DNA from: CAZLYK01 sp964563495
Lineage (GTDB): Bacteria > Acidobacteriota > Blastocatellia > RBC074
Direction: 5' to 3'
NCBI GenBank assembly: GCA_964563495.1
Contig: CAZLYK010000002.1
Coordinates: 1 to 64,000 of the forward strand
DNA length: 64,000 nt
Part shown: positions 10,427-18,461 of the stretch, in pieces
Layout of the letters: each line of letters starts with the position of its first letter
Position numbering within the stretch: position 1 is the first letter of the stretch
Position numbers and translations under genes: made by a program
The notes under the pieces: model-generated
The model's database searches: none
Told to the model about the DNA's origin: nothing
The model's input: only the letters and a program-made list of their open reading frames with translations

Positions 10427-11317
10427 ATGGCCATCAAAAAATTGGGGGTCCTGGGCGCGGGGTTGATGGGCGCAGGCATAGCGCAGGTGGCGGCCGCCAG
10501 CGGCTGCCAGGTGACGGTGATCGAAGTCAGCCATGACCTGATCAAAAAGGGGCTGGGCGGAATCGAAAAGTCGCTCGCCAAGTTTGTCGAGAAGGGGACG
10601 ATGACCGCAGAGCAGGCGTCCGAGACGACCTCCCGGCTCAAAGGATCGACCAGGCTGGAAGACCTGGCCGGCTGCGATCTGATCATCGAGGCGATTATCG
10701 AAAACCTGCAGATCAAGCGCGAGACCTATGCCAGGCTTGATCAGGTCTGCCGGCCCGAGACGATCTTTGCCTCCAATACCTCGTCGCTTTCGATCACCGA
10801 GATGATGACGGCCACCGATCCAGCTCGCCAGACCCGCTTTATCGGGATGCACTTCTTCAACCCGGTTCCGCTCATGAAGCTGGTTGAGGTCATCCGGACG
10901 ATCCTGACCGACGAGGCGGTATACAGCGAAGCGACCGCATTTGCCGAATCTTTGGGGAAGACCGTGGTCAAAGCGAGCGACAAGACCGGATTCATCGTCA
11001 ATCGCCTGCTCGTCCCTTTTATGCTCGACGGGATACGCGTTCTGGAGGAGGGGCTGGCCACGATCGCCGATATCGACAACGCCATGAAGCTCGGCTGCAA
11101 CCACCCTATGGGCCCGCTCACGCTGACCGATTTCGTCGGGCTGGATACGACCTATTACATCGCCAACATCATGTTCGATGAGTTCAAGGAGAAGCGTTTT
11201 GCGCCCCCGCCGCTGCTCAAGCGGATGGTTCAGGCGGGACTGTACGGACGCAAATCCGGCCGCGGCTTTTACGATTATACCGACCCGAAAAACCCCAGAC
11301 CGTGGGTCGTTCTCTGA
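10427..11317 (+). CDS. hbd: 3-hydroxybutyryl-CoA dehydrogenase
   Basis: This 296-residue protein opens with the NAD-binding motif GVLGAGLMGAGIAQVAA and has the family motifs ANTSSLSITE-like (FASNTSSLSITE), MHFFNPVPLMKLVEVI (catalytic His) and NRLLVPFMLDG, followed by a C-terminal helical domain ending in KSGRGFYDY. Length and motifs match short single-domain 3-hydroxyacyl-CoA dehydrogenases, which oxidise 3-hydroxybutyryl-CoA to acetoacetyl-CoA with NAD(P). GAGGAG precedes the ATG. The next gene is an enoyl-CoA hydratase, the preceding step in beta-oxidation or the following one in butyrate-type reduction, so the two probably form an operon. Confidence 0.95.
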   Translation: MAIKKLGVLGAGLMGAGIAQVAAASGCQVTVIEVSHDLIKKGLGGIEKSLAKFVEKGTMTAEQASETTSRLKGSTRLEDLAGCDLIIEAIIENLQIKRETYARLDQVCRPETIFASNTSSLSITEMMTATDPARQTRFIGMHFFNPVPLMKLVEVIRTILTDEAVYSEATAFAESLGKTVVKASDKTGFIVNRLLVPFMLDGIRVLEEGLATIADIDNAMKLGCNHPMGPLTLTDFVGLDTTYYIANIMFDEFKEKRFAPPPLLKRMVQAGLYGRKSGRGFYDYTDPKNPRPWVVL

Positions 11318-11368
11318 AGAAATCGAGAGGACGAACAGGTTTTTTGCAGGGTTAACCCAGGTTGCTCA

Positions 11369-12142
11369 ATGGTGATTTTGGAGATTCATGATTCGACAGC
11401 TCTCGTCACGATCGATCGTCTGGGCGACCGGAATGCGCTCGACACCGGGACGATTAAAGAACTGACCCGGGTGTTCGGCTCACTGCGCGACGATCCCAGC
11501 GTTCGCGTGGTCATCCTGACCGGAGCGGGGGATCAATTTTTCTCGGTGGGTGCGGATCTAGATAAGCTCAGGGACCTGACTCCGGCGGAGGCCGCGGATT
11601 TCGCCGGGTCGGGGCAATCTCTCACCGGCTTGATTGAAAATCTGGGCAAGCCCGTTATCGCGGCGGTCAATGGGACGGCCTACGGCGGGGGGTGCGAGCT
11701 TGCTCTGGCCTGCACCTGGCGATTGGCCGTCAAGGGAGCAGAATTTGCATATCCGGAGACATCGCTCGGGATGCTTCCCGGATTTGGCGGATCGACCCGG
11801 TTGCCCCAATTGATCGGACTGGCAAGAGCATTCGAGCTGGTTTTGACCGGGGCTTCGATCCGCGCCGAAGAGGCGCTCAGACTGGGACTGATCAACCGCT
11901 TGGTCGGCGACCGCGTGGAACTCTTAAATATCTGCCGGGAGCAAGCCGATCAGATTGCCCGACAGGCTCCGCTCGCAGTTCGATACGCCTTCGAAGCGAT
12001 CAGACACGGCATCTGCGGCACCCTCGCCGATGGACTGCAGCTGGAATCCGCGCTCTTCGGCTTGTGCTTTGCGACCGACGATGTCAAAGAGGGAACCAGC
12101 GCTTTTCTGGAAAAGCGATCTCCCGTCTTCCGCGGCAGGTGA
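11369..12142 (+). CDS. Enoyl-CoA hydratase (crotonase family)
   Basis: A 257-residue crotonase-fold protein. It has the oxyanion-hole segment (FSVGADLDKL), the GGGCELALAC motif whose Glu is one of the two catalytic acids, and the second Glu in PETSLGMLPGFGG, so it should be an active hydratase adding water to trans-2-enoyl-CoA. The C-terminus ends in FLEKRSPVFRGR, a usual ending for the family. It lies 51 bp after the dehydrogenase and is probably cotranscribed with it in fatty-acid or branched-chain degradation. No strong ribosome-binding site is visible. Confidence 0.94.
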   Translation: MVILEIHDSTALVTIDRLGDRNALDTGTIKELTRVFGSLRDDPSVRVVILTGAGDQFFSVGADLDKLRDLTPAEAADFAGSGQSLTGLIENLGKPVIAAVNGTAYGGGCELALACTWRLAVKGAEFAYPETSLGMLPGFGGSTRLPQLIGLARAFELVLTGASIRAEEALRLGLINRLVGDRVELLNICREQADQIARQAPLAVRYAFEAIRHGICGTLADGLQLESALFGLCFATDDVKEGTSAFLEKRSPVFRGR

Positions 12143-12193
12143 TATTAATTTTTTTTCCCGCGCGAAGCTAATGATGGGCAACCAGACTTCGCC

Positions 12194-12222
12194 TTGACCG
12201 CATCAACCTGGCTTACTATACT
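12194..12222 (+). promoter_or_regulatory. Sigma70-type promoter of ribH-nusB
   Basis: TTGACC (12194-12199), a 17-bp spacer and TATACT (12217-12222) match the vegetative consensus closely. The predicted start point near 12229 leaves a leader of only about 9 nt before the ribH ATG, with no Shine-Dalgarno sequence. Confidence 0.75.
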
Positions 12223-12237
12223 TGGACTCGAGTTGCC

Positions 12238-12717
12238 ATGAAAGATTCCCCCACGGGCCAAATGATTGAAGGTGCGCTCAAAGCCGACGGACTGCGTTTT
12301 GCACTCGTCGCCAGCCGGTGGAATGATCTGATCGTCAGCCGGTTGATCGGCGGCGCACAAGATGCCCTGCAAAGATTAGGTGCACGCGAGAATGATCTTA
12401 CCGTGGTTCGCGTGCCGGGCTCGTTTGAAATTCCTCTCGCCGCCAAGAAACTGGCGGTTAGTGGACGGTACGACGCAATTATCTGCGTGGGAGCGGTAAT
12501 CCGCGGCGAAACGCCTCATTTCGATTTTATCGCGGCGGAAGTGACCAAAGGTATGGCTTCGGTCTCGATCGAGACCGGCGTGCCAGTTGCTTATGGCATC
12601 ATCACTGCTGACACGGTTGAACAAGCAATCAATCGCGCGGGAGTGAAGGCAGGAAATAAAGGCTTCGAAGCGGCCATGGCGGCCGTCGAGATGGCGAACC
12701 TGTTAAAGGAGCTGTGA
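12238..12717 (+). CDS. ribH: 6,7-dimethyl-8-ribityllumazine synthase
   Basis: This 159-residue protein has the lumazine synthase signature: ALVASRWNDLI near the start, VRVPGSFEIPLAAKKLA, CVGAVIRGETPHFDFIA (with the catalytic His) and GIITADTVEQAINRAG with GNKGFEAA at the end. It condenses 5-amino-6-ribitylaminouracil with dihydroxybutanone phosphate in riboflavin synthesis and normally assembles into icosahedral or pentameric shells. It precedes nusB, a common bacterial arrangement. The short predicted leader without a Shine-Dalgarno sequence suggests near-leaderless translation. Confidence 0.97.
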   Translation: MKDSPTGQMIEGALKADGLRFALVASRWNDLIVSRLIGGAQDALQRLGARENDLTVVRVPGSFEIPLAAKKLAVSGRYDAIICVGAVIRGETPHFDFIAAEVTKGMASVSIETGVPVAYGIITADTVEQAINRAGVKAGNKGFEAAMAAVEMANLLKEL

Positions 12718-12816
12718 AGCAAGTTTGGAGAGCTTGATCCGTCCTCACCCGATGTTCAAGTTGTTATTCGTCCCCCGGATAATCATTTTCTCAGAACTAT
12801 TACGGTAAGTGACATT

Positions 12817-13275
12817 ATGGGTGCTCGGCGTAGAGCGCGTGAATGCGCGCTACAAATGCTTTTTTCATACGACGTGGCTCGCCCGTCAATCGAAGAACTG
12901 CTTGAAACCTACTGGGAGGAGATGGCGGAGGCGTCGGAAGAGGTTCGCGTCTTCGCAAACGAACTGGCGGTCGGCACGATCTCTCATCTCAACGAGATTG
13001 ACGAACGGATTCGTCTTCGGACTGAGCATTGGCGGATACCGCGCATGGCGATCGTCGACCGAAATCTCCTGAGGATGGCCGTCTTCGAATTTATCTACCA
13101 GCCAAATACCCCGAAAACCGTGGCGATCAATGAGGCGCTTGAGATCGCCCGTCGCTTCTCGACCAATGAAGCGACTCAGTTCATCAATGGCATTCTCGAT
13201 GCGATCAAACGGGACATTGAGACCCAACCCTCTCAGGAGATCAATACCGCCACGGTTGCGCATCAAGTCAGTTAA
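12817..13275 (+). CDS. nusB: Transcription antitermination factor NusB
   Basis: A 152-residue all-helical protein starting MGARRRARECALQMLFSYD, the typical NusB N-terminus with its Arg-rich RNA-binding patch, and containing RMAVFEFIYQPNTPKTVAINEALEIARRFS and FINGILDAI. NusB binds boxA RNA with NusE (S10) in rRNA antitermination. It lies 99 bp after ribH, probably on the same transcript. Its stop overlaps the stop of the convergent gene by 4 bp. Confidence 0.96.
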   Translation: MGARRRARECALQMLFSYDVARPSIEELLETYWEEMAEASEEVRVFANELAVGTISHLNEIDERIRLRTEHWRIPRMAIVDRNLLRMAVFEFIYQPNTPKTVAINEALEIARRFSTNEATQFINGILDAIKRDIETQPSQEINTATVAHQVS

Positions 13276-14075
13276 TCCATCAACAACCTGACCTTTAATT
13301 GTTCGGCCAGGCGGACAGCGAAGGCGAAGCGGATGAACTGCGGATAGGTGTTTCCGTGTGAGAGCAGGCGTTCTCGCTCGACCTCCGTCAGATCATTGAT
13401 CAGGATGGCCTCGAGGAACTCGGCGTAATCACCCAGCGCCATGACCGGCAACTCACGCTGGTAACCGGAGGCTCCGCCGTCCGATGCGCTGAAACCGGCG
13501 AGCAGATCAAAAACATTATCCGTCGTCAGTCTTCCGGCTCGGCGAGTCAGTGAGATCGGCAGGCGCAATTCGAAAAATCTCAGACCATCCTCAGTCGTCA
13601 CCCGGCGCAATTCTTTGCTCCCCTCGCCGTCGAACGGCGACTCAGAATCGATCAGGATATGGAGCAGCTGCGGCCAGCTCTCGGGACCGGTCGTGTCATA
13701 GAGCAGTTGCAGCCGGTCGGCTAGAAATCTTTCAAATCTCGCCTCGACCGGATAGCGAATGCGTCCGATGCAGCCGATCGGCTCGCTCCCCCTCTCCAAT
13801 AAGGCCTGCCGCCAGACTTGATTGCTGGTGTTCTGTTCGATATGCGCGGGGCAGTTCTCTCGACAATAGGACGCCGCCTCTTCGACCTTCTCCAGATCGT
13901 CAGCGAACTTCGTCGCGAATCGAATGCCCTCCTCAGACGGCGTGTGCGACCCTTCGATCGTCTCATTGACCATGGTTGAGATGAGCGAGCCGGTGCGAGC
14001 CAACGCACGAAGGGTCGCCTCGCCGTATTGACGTCTCATTTCGCAAGCGAACTCGATCGCGTATTCAAAAGACAT
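13272..14075 (-). CDS. Conserved hypothetical protein with two short Cys motifs
   Basis: A 267-residue soluble-looking protein with no signal peptide or membrane segment. I do not recognise the family. Visible features are a helical N-terminal third (FACEMRRQYGEATLRALART), a motif with two cysteines (SYCRENCPAHIE, about residues 89-100), a further Cys in a Gly-rich motif (GSEPIGCIGRIRYPVE), and a C-terminal helical region rich in Leu and Glu. The cysteines could bind a metal but are too few for a confident call. It has its own leaderless-type promoter overlapping that of the divergent VWFA gene, so the two may be co-regulated. Confidence 0.75.
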   Translation of the reverse strand: MSFEYAIEFACEMRRQYGEATLRALARTGSLISTMVNETIEGSHTPSEEGIRFATKFADDLEKVEEAASYCRENCPAHIEQNTSNQVWRQALLERGSEPIGCIGRIRYPVEARFERFLADRLQLLYDTTGPESWPQLLHILIDSESPFDGEGSKELRRVTTEDGLRFFELRLPISLTRRAGRLTTDNVFDLLAGFSASDGGASGYQRELPVMALGDYAEFLEAILINDLTEVERERLLSHGNTYPQFIRFAFAVRLAEQLKVRLLMD

Positions 14076-14083
14076 ATTTTTTT

Positions 14084-14113
14084 GATATATTTTGATTCCG
14101 GGTTCGCGGTCAA
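14084..14113 (-). promoter_or_regulatory. Minus-strand promoter giving a leaderless mRNA
   Basis: On the minus strand TTGACC (14113-14108), an 18-bp spacer and TATATC (14089-14084) precede the ATG at 14075 by 8 bases. The expected start point falls within about 2 nt of that ATG and there is no Shine-Dalgarno sequence. It overlaps the divergent plus-strand promoter. Confidence 0.6.
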
Positions 14114-14120
14114 GTAAAAT
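14092..14120 (+). promoter_or_regulatory. Sigma70-type promoter of the VWFA gene
   Basis: TTGATT (14092-14097), 17 bp and TAAAAT (14115-14120). The predicted start near 14127 leaves a leader of about 40 nt before the ATG at 14168. Confidence 0.65.
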
Positions 14121-14167
14121 TCACTTTATCTCGAGCAAGAAAGCAGATCAATCATCGGGCAGCTACC

Positions 14168-15391
14168 ATGCGAGTTTTTAAGTCAGTTTTGGCACTCTCG
14201 TTTATCACGACCCTGGTCATTCCGGCCCTCGCTCAGGAAAAGCCGGAGAAACCGGAAACGCAGGATCAGGCTCCACCTACTTTCAAGATCGGCACGGCGC
14301 TGGTCACCGTGCCGGTCATCGTGACCGACCGCTATGGACGTTTTGTGCCCGGATTATCGCGGGGTGATTTTTCGATCCGCGAGGATGGCGCGGCGCAAAA
14401 GATCGAGACGTTTTCTTCGACCGAAGCCCCATTCAACGTCGCTCTCTTGATCGATACCAGCCGGAGCACCCAGAACAAGCTGAGCGCCATTCGCAAAGCG
14501 GCTCTGGCCTTTATCAAACAGCTTCAACCCAAGGATCGCGTCATGATCGTGACTTTTGACGAACACGTGCGTTTTGTCAGCGACATGACCAACAATCCGG
14601 CGGAGTTGGAAAAGGCTATCAAATCGCTCAAGAGCAGCTATCTGACCAGCCTCTACGACGCGATCTACCTGACGATCGCCGACAAGCTGAATAAGGTCCA
14701 GGGGCGCAAGGCAATTGTCGTGCTGACCGACGGGGTTGATACGGCCTCCAAAATGGCTACTTTTGAGAGCACCCTGGATCTAGTCGCCAACACCGGCATC
14801 ATCGCTTACGCGATTCAATACGAAACACGCAATGATGGCGGGCCGATTATGAAGCCGATCTTTCTGCCCAACGGGTCGGCCAGCTCATTTATTTCCCGTT
14901 TCAACGGAGGGGCTCCAACCCAGTCTCCGCCGCGGCCGCGCAGCGAGAATGAGACCAGGGAGCAGGGACAGCCTTTGATTAATCTACCCCGCCCCTCGAC
15001 CTCTGTTCTTGGCTCAGATGCAAATCCCAGCCCTTCAACTGGTCCGGGTTCCAGACCCTCGACCACGGTCAATTCTCAGACCAGGCAGCCTCTGCGGGAT
15101 CGATACCTGATCGCCGCCGATTTCCTGCGCTCCCTGGCAGTTCAATCAGGCGCCCGCTACATACGCGCAGAGAATATTGAAAATACATCGTTTGCCTTCC
15201 AACTGATCGCAGTCGAGCTGCGCAATCAATACACACTGACCTATATTTCAAACAACGAAGCGCGTGATGGTACCTACCGCAGAATCGCCGTCGACATCGA
15301 TCGGAAAGACCTCGTCGTCAGAGCGCGTCTCGGCTATCGTTCCCCCAGAATCGAACCGACCGACTCCGATCAGGGTAAAAAAGGAAAATAG
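14168..15391 (+). CDS. Secreted VWFA-domain protein (acidobacterial VWFA-related family)
   Basis: A 407-residue protein with a signal peptide (hydrophobic residues 5-22, cleavage after ALA). Residues 38-85 form the small beta domain typical of the acidobacterial VWFA-related family (VPVIVTDRYGRFVPGLSRGDF). The von Willebrand A fold follows, with an intact MIDAS start DTSRS and a later VVLTDGVD. A Pro/Ser-rich insertion of about 100 residues (roughly 225-320) interrupts or follows the A domain, and the C-terminus returns to the family ending VRARLGYRSPR. The function is unknown; an extracytoplasmic, metal-dependent protein-binding role is inferred. Confidence 0.9.
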   Translation: MRVFKSVLALSFITTLVIPALAQEKPEKPETQDQAPPTFKIGTALVTVPVIVTDRYGRFVPGLSRGDFSIREDGAAQKIETFSSTEAPFNVALLIDTSRSTQNKLSAIRKAALAFIKQLQPKDRVMIVTFDEHVRFVSDMTNNPAELEKAIKSLKSSYLTSLYDAIYLTIADKLNKVQGRKAIVVLTDGVDTASKMATFESTLDLVANTGIIAYAIQYETRNDGGPIMKPIFLPNGSASSFISRFNGGAPTQSPPRPRSENETREQGQPLINLPRPSTSVLGSDANPSPSTGPGSRPSTTVNSQTRQPLRDRYLIAADFLRSLAVQSGARYIRAENIENTSFAFQLIAVELRNQYTLTYISNNEARDGTYRRIAVDIDRKDLVVRARLGYRSPRIEPTDSDQGKKGK

Positions 15392-15495
15392 ACAGGATAA
15401 ACAGGATTTTCACAGGATTAAACAGGACTGAAGACAATGCAATAAAACAATCCTGTTTAATCCTGTGAAAATCCTGTTTATCCTGTCTATTTTCC
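15383..15495. repeat. ACAGGATT-family inverted repeat, copy 3
   Basis: A perfect 45-bp inverted repeat (15383-15427 with 15451-15495) with a 23-bp spacer. It starts before the stop codon of the VWFA gene, so the last Lys codons are encoded by the repeat flank. Confidence 0.9.
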
Positions 15496-15512
15496 TCCGA
15501 CATCCGGAAAAC

Positions 15513-15762
<250 letters not shown>

Positions 15763-15768
15763 GAAAGC

Positions 15769-15797
15769 AGTATATGCGGTCTCACCCTGCTAGTCAA
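15769..15797 (-). promoter_or_regulatory. Sigma70-type promoter of the predicted small RNA
   Basis: On the minus strand TTGACT (15797-15792), a 17-bp spacer and TATACT (15774-15769). The start point should be near 15762. No protein-coding start follows it. Confidence 0.7.
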
Positions 15798-15986
15798 GAT
15801 TCCTTTAACTTTTATTCATAATCTTTTTGAGATTTCCGGTCGGGGAGTCGAAATCCGGAGATTAATAAAATTGGGCGGCAGTATGTGCGAGGCCGCTGTC
15901 AATGCCGGTGTTTTGTGCTAAGCTATTGGCCGTCAACCCCTTGTCAGGAAATGCCTTTCATTAAGATTCCCCATATGGAGGTCGGT

Positions 15987-16727
15987 GTGAAGATTGTCAA
16001 GTCGCGAATCAACCCAATAATTTGTTTGTTTATTGTCTTGTTGCTCGGCGCGGTTGCGTTTGGAGATACGATCAAACTAAAAGATGGCAGCGTGCTGAAG
16101 GGCAAGGTTGTCTCGTACAGCCAGCGCAAGTTCACGATCATTGTATACATCGGCGGGTCGACATCGCAGCACGTGATCCCGGTTGATGAGATTGAAAGTG
16201 TGGAGTTCGATTCAAGCGGCGGACCGGTGGCCGCGGATCTGGGTGTCGCCCGCGACGAGACAACCCGTCCAGCGGAACTCTCGCAGGTCGGCCGGACGAC
16301 GCGTGACAATCCCTCTCAACCGCCTGCCGGCGAAACCCCGGTGACTGATTCCGGGACGGCTAATGTGATTGCCGAGAAGACCGTCAGCGTCGCGGCTGCC
16401 GCCGATTGGACGAGTACGGAGATCCGGGTCCAGCGCGGCCAGCGGATCATTATTAATGCCAGTGGAGAGGTCGATCTGGGTGATAACCAGCGCTCCAGTC
16501 CGGATGGCCTGAATACCTCCGACAATCGTAAACTCCTTCCCAATCGCCCGACCGGAGCTTTGATCGCCGTGGTGGGAGACGATAACGATGATTTTATTTT
16601 CATCGGAGGTTCGGCCGAGTTCAATGCCCCTCACAACGGCATACTCTTTTTGAGCGTCAATGAGGGCAATCTCAAGGACAACAATGGCGCCTTTGTCGCC
16701 CGGGTCAGAGTGTTGAGCAACAGATAG
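15987..16727 (+). CDS. Secreted protein with LSM-like and PA-IL lectin-like domains
   Basis: The GTG at 15987 is chosen because GGAGG ends 5 bases before it and a signal peptide follows at once (IICLFIVLLLGAVAFG). The mature part begins with an Sm/LSM-like beta domain (residues about 28-75, IKLKDGSVLKGKVVSYSQRK...EIESVEFDS). A Pro/Thr/Ser linker comes next. The C-terminal domain of about 115 residues resembles the PA-IL/LecA-like galactophilic lectin fold (WTSTEIRVQRGQRIIINASG, NRPTGALIAVVG, FIFIGG, ILFLSVNEGNLKDNNGAFVARV). A carbohydrate-binding extracytoplasmic role is plausible; the lectin assignment rests on pattern and order of motifs. The total is 246 residues. Confidence 0.8.
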   Translation: MKIVKSRINPIICLFIVLLLGAVAFGDTIKLKDGSVLKGKVVSYSQRKFTIIVYIGGSTSQHVIPVDEIESVEFDSSGGPVAADLGVARDETTRPAELSQVGRTTRDNPSQPPAGETPVTDSGTANVIAEKTVSVAAAADWTSTEIRVQRGQRIIINASGEVDLGDNQRSSPDGLNTSDNRKLLPNRPTGALIAVVGDDNDDFIFIGGSAEFNAPHNGILFLSVNEGNLKDNNGAFVARVRVLSNR

Positions 16728-16759
16728 ATTCGTCTTCGCCCCTGGCTTAGAATCTGCGA

Positions 16760-18139
16760 ATGGCAATCAAAGGATCTCGTACAGTTTTCGCGTGTCAGAG
16801 TTGTGGTTACCAATCGCGCAAGTGGTTGGGTAAGTGCCCGGACTGCGGCGGGTGGAACACTTTTGTCGAGGAGCGCGAACGTACGGTCGCGAAGGATGGC
16901 TCCGGAACCGGCCGCGGCGGCTTGAAGCTGCGTGAGAGCAAGCCGCTCCCGTTCACCGAAATCGAAGCGCAGGATGACGTGCGCGAAGTTACGGGGATTG
17001 ACGAGTTCGACCGCGTGCTCGGCGGGGGGATCGTGCCCGGATCCCTGATTCTGATCGGTGGGGAACCCGGGATCGGCAAGTCGACGCTCCTCTCCCAGGT
17101 CGCCGATAAGCTGAGTGCGGTTTATGGCAGTGTGCTCTATATCTCCGGCGAGGAGAGCGAGCGCCAGATCAAGCTGCGCGGCGAACGGCTCGGAATCAGC
17201 CCGGCGGGTCTTTATCTTCTCTCCGAGACGAATCTCGAAAGGATCTTCGACGAGATCAACAAGCTTCAGCCCGATGCGGTCATCGTCGACTCGGTCCAGA
17301 CGGTCTTTTCCGAAAAGCTCGAAAGCGCTCCCGGATCGGTCTCGCAGGTGCGTGAAGTCGCAGGCCAATTCATGCTCCTCGCCAAAAACCTGACAGTCCC
17401 GGTCTTTCTCATCGGCCACGTGACTAAAGAGGGGGCCATCGCGGGCCCCAAGGCGCTCGAGCACATCGTCGATACCGTGCTCTATTTCGAGGGCGAGCGG
17501 CACCACAACCATCGCATTCTACGCGCCGCCAAGAACCGGTTCGGCGCGGCCAATGAGCTGGGCATTTTTGAAATGACCGGGCGCGGCTTGATCGGGGTTC
17601 CCAATCCATCGGAAATTTTTTTGAGCGAAAGACCGATCGGAGCTTCGGGGTCGGCGGTGGTCGCCGCCATGGAGGGAACCCGCCCGATGCTGGTCGAGAT
17701 TCAGGCCCTGGTCAGTTCGTCAAAGTTCGGAACCGGCAGGAGGACGACGCAGGGAGTCGAGATCAACCGCGTCGCCTTGTTGGTCGCCATGCTCGAAAAG
17801 CGCGTCGGGTTCCACCTGCTCGGCGATGATATCTTCGTCAACCTGGTCGGAGGGATCACTCTCGATGAGCCGGCGGTTGATCTTGGGATCGTCGCGGCGG
17901 TCTCTTCCAGTTTTCGTAATATCCCGATCAATGAGCAGACCATCGTCTTCGGTGAAGTCGGCCTGGCCGGCGAGGTGCGCGCCACCAGCCACGCCGTCGT
18001 CCGGCTGCGCGAGGCCGCACGGATGGGTTTCAAGCGCGTGGTCATGCCACAAAATAATCTGAGCGGGATCCCCGAGGATGACCGCCTGGAAATCATCGGC
18101 GTCCGCTCGGTGACCGACGCGCTCGATGCCTTGTTTTAG
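16760..18139 (+). CDS. radA: DNA repair protein RadA
   Basis: This 459-residue protein has the RadA/Sms architecture: N-terminal C4 zinc finger (CQSCGYQSRKWLGKCPDCG), RecA-like ATPase with Walker A GGEPGIGKSTL, the RadA-specific KNRFG motif (about residue 258), and a C-terminal Lon-protease-like domain. RadA drives branch migration in homologous recombination. A TAGAAT hexamer at 16748-16753 ends 6 bases before the ATG and there is no Shine-Dalgarno sequence, so the mRNA may be leaderless. Downstream is a half copy of the ACAGGATT repeat. Confidence 0.97.
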   Translation: MAIKGSRTVFACQSCGYQSRKWLGKCPDCGGWNTFVEERERTVAKDGSGTGRGGLKLRESKPLPFTEIEAQDDVREVTGIDEFDRVLGGGIVPGSLILIGGEPGIGKSTLLSQVADKLSAVYGSVLYISGEESERQIKLRGERLGISPAGLYLLSETNLERIFDEINKLQPDAVIVDSVQTVFSEKLESAPGSVSQVREVAGQFMLLAKNLTVPVFLIGHVTKEGAIAGPKALEHIVDTVLYFEGERHHNHRILRAAKNRFGAANELGIFEMTGRGLIGVPNPSEIFLSERPIGASGSAVVAAMEGTRPMLVEIQALVSSSKFGTGRRTTQGVEINRVALLVAMLEKRVGFHLLGDDIFVNLVGGITLDEPAVDLGIVAAVSSSFRNIPINEQTIVFGEVGLAGEVRATSHAVVRLREAARMGFKRVVMPQNNLSGIPEDDRLEIIGVRSVTDALDALF

Positions 18140-18144
18140 CTGGT

Positions 18145-18170
18145 TAAAAATAGACAGGATCAACAAGATC
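18145..18170. repeat. ACAGGATT-family half copy
   Basis: A single arm, AAAAATAGACAGGATCAACA, just after the radA stop. The remaining interval to 18,461 holds no gene or clear promoter that I can support, only the ribosome-binding site AAGAGGAG of the next gene. Confidence 0.65.
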
Positions 18171-18461
18171 TATTCAAGTTTGACAATCAGAAGTCTGTCC
18201 AACTTGGGCTGGAAATCTTCAATAATTTGAAGTGTGATTATTAGTGGCGCTCAACCGGTCAGAGGCATTGCGATTGATATAGAACGCTGAGGGTTATCCT
18301 TATCTATTTCCCGTATTTCGCGTTCTTCCCCCCGATCAGAAACTTACGACCTCCATTCACGCCCCCATCTTCTGAGTCGCCGTAATTTTTGCCCCACGCG
18401 AATCTCCGATGCCAAATCGGCAAAGCAGCCGTCTGAAAATATTTCCCAAGAGGAGAGAGCT

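Noticed and set aside
18180..18208. Promoter with TTGACA at 18180
   Set aside because: The -35 box is perfect, but no -10-like hexamer lies at 16-18 bp.
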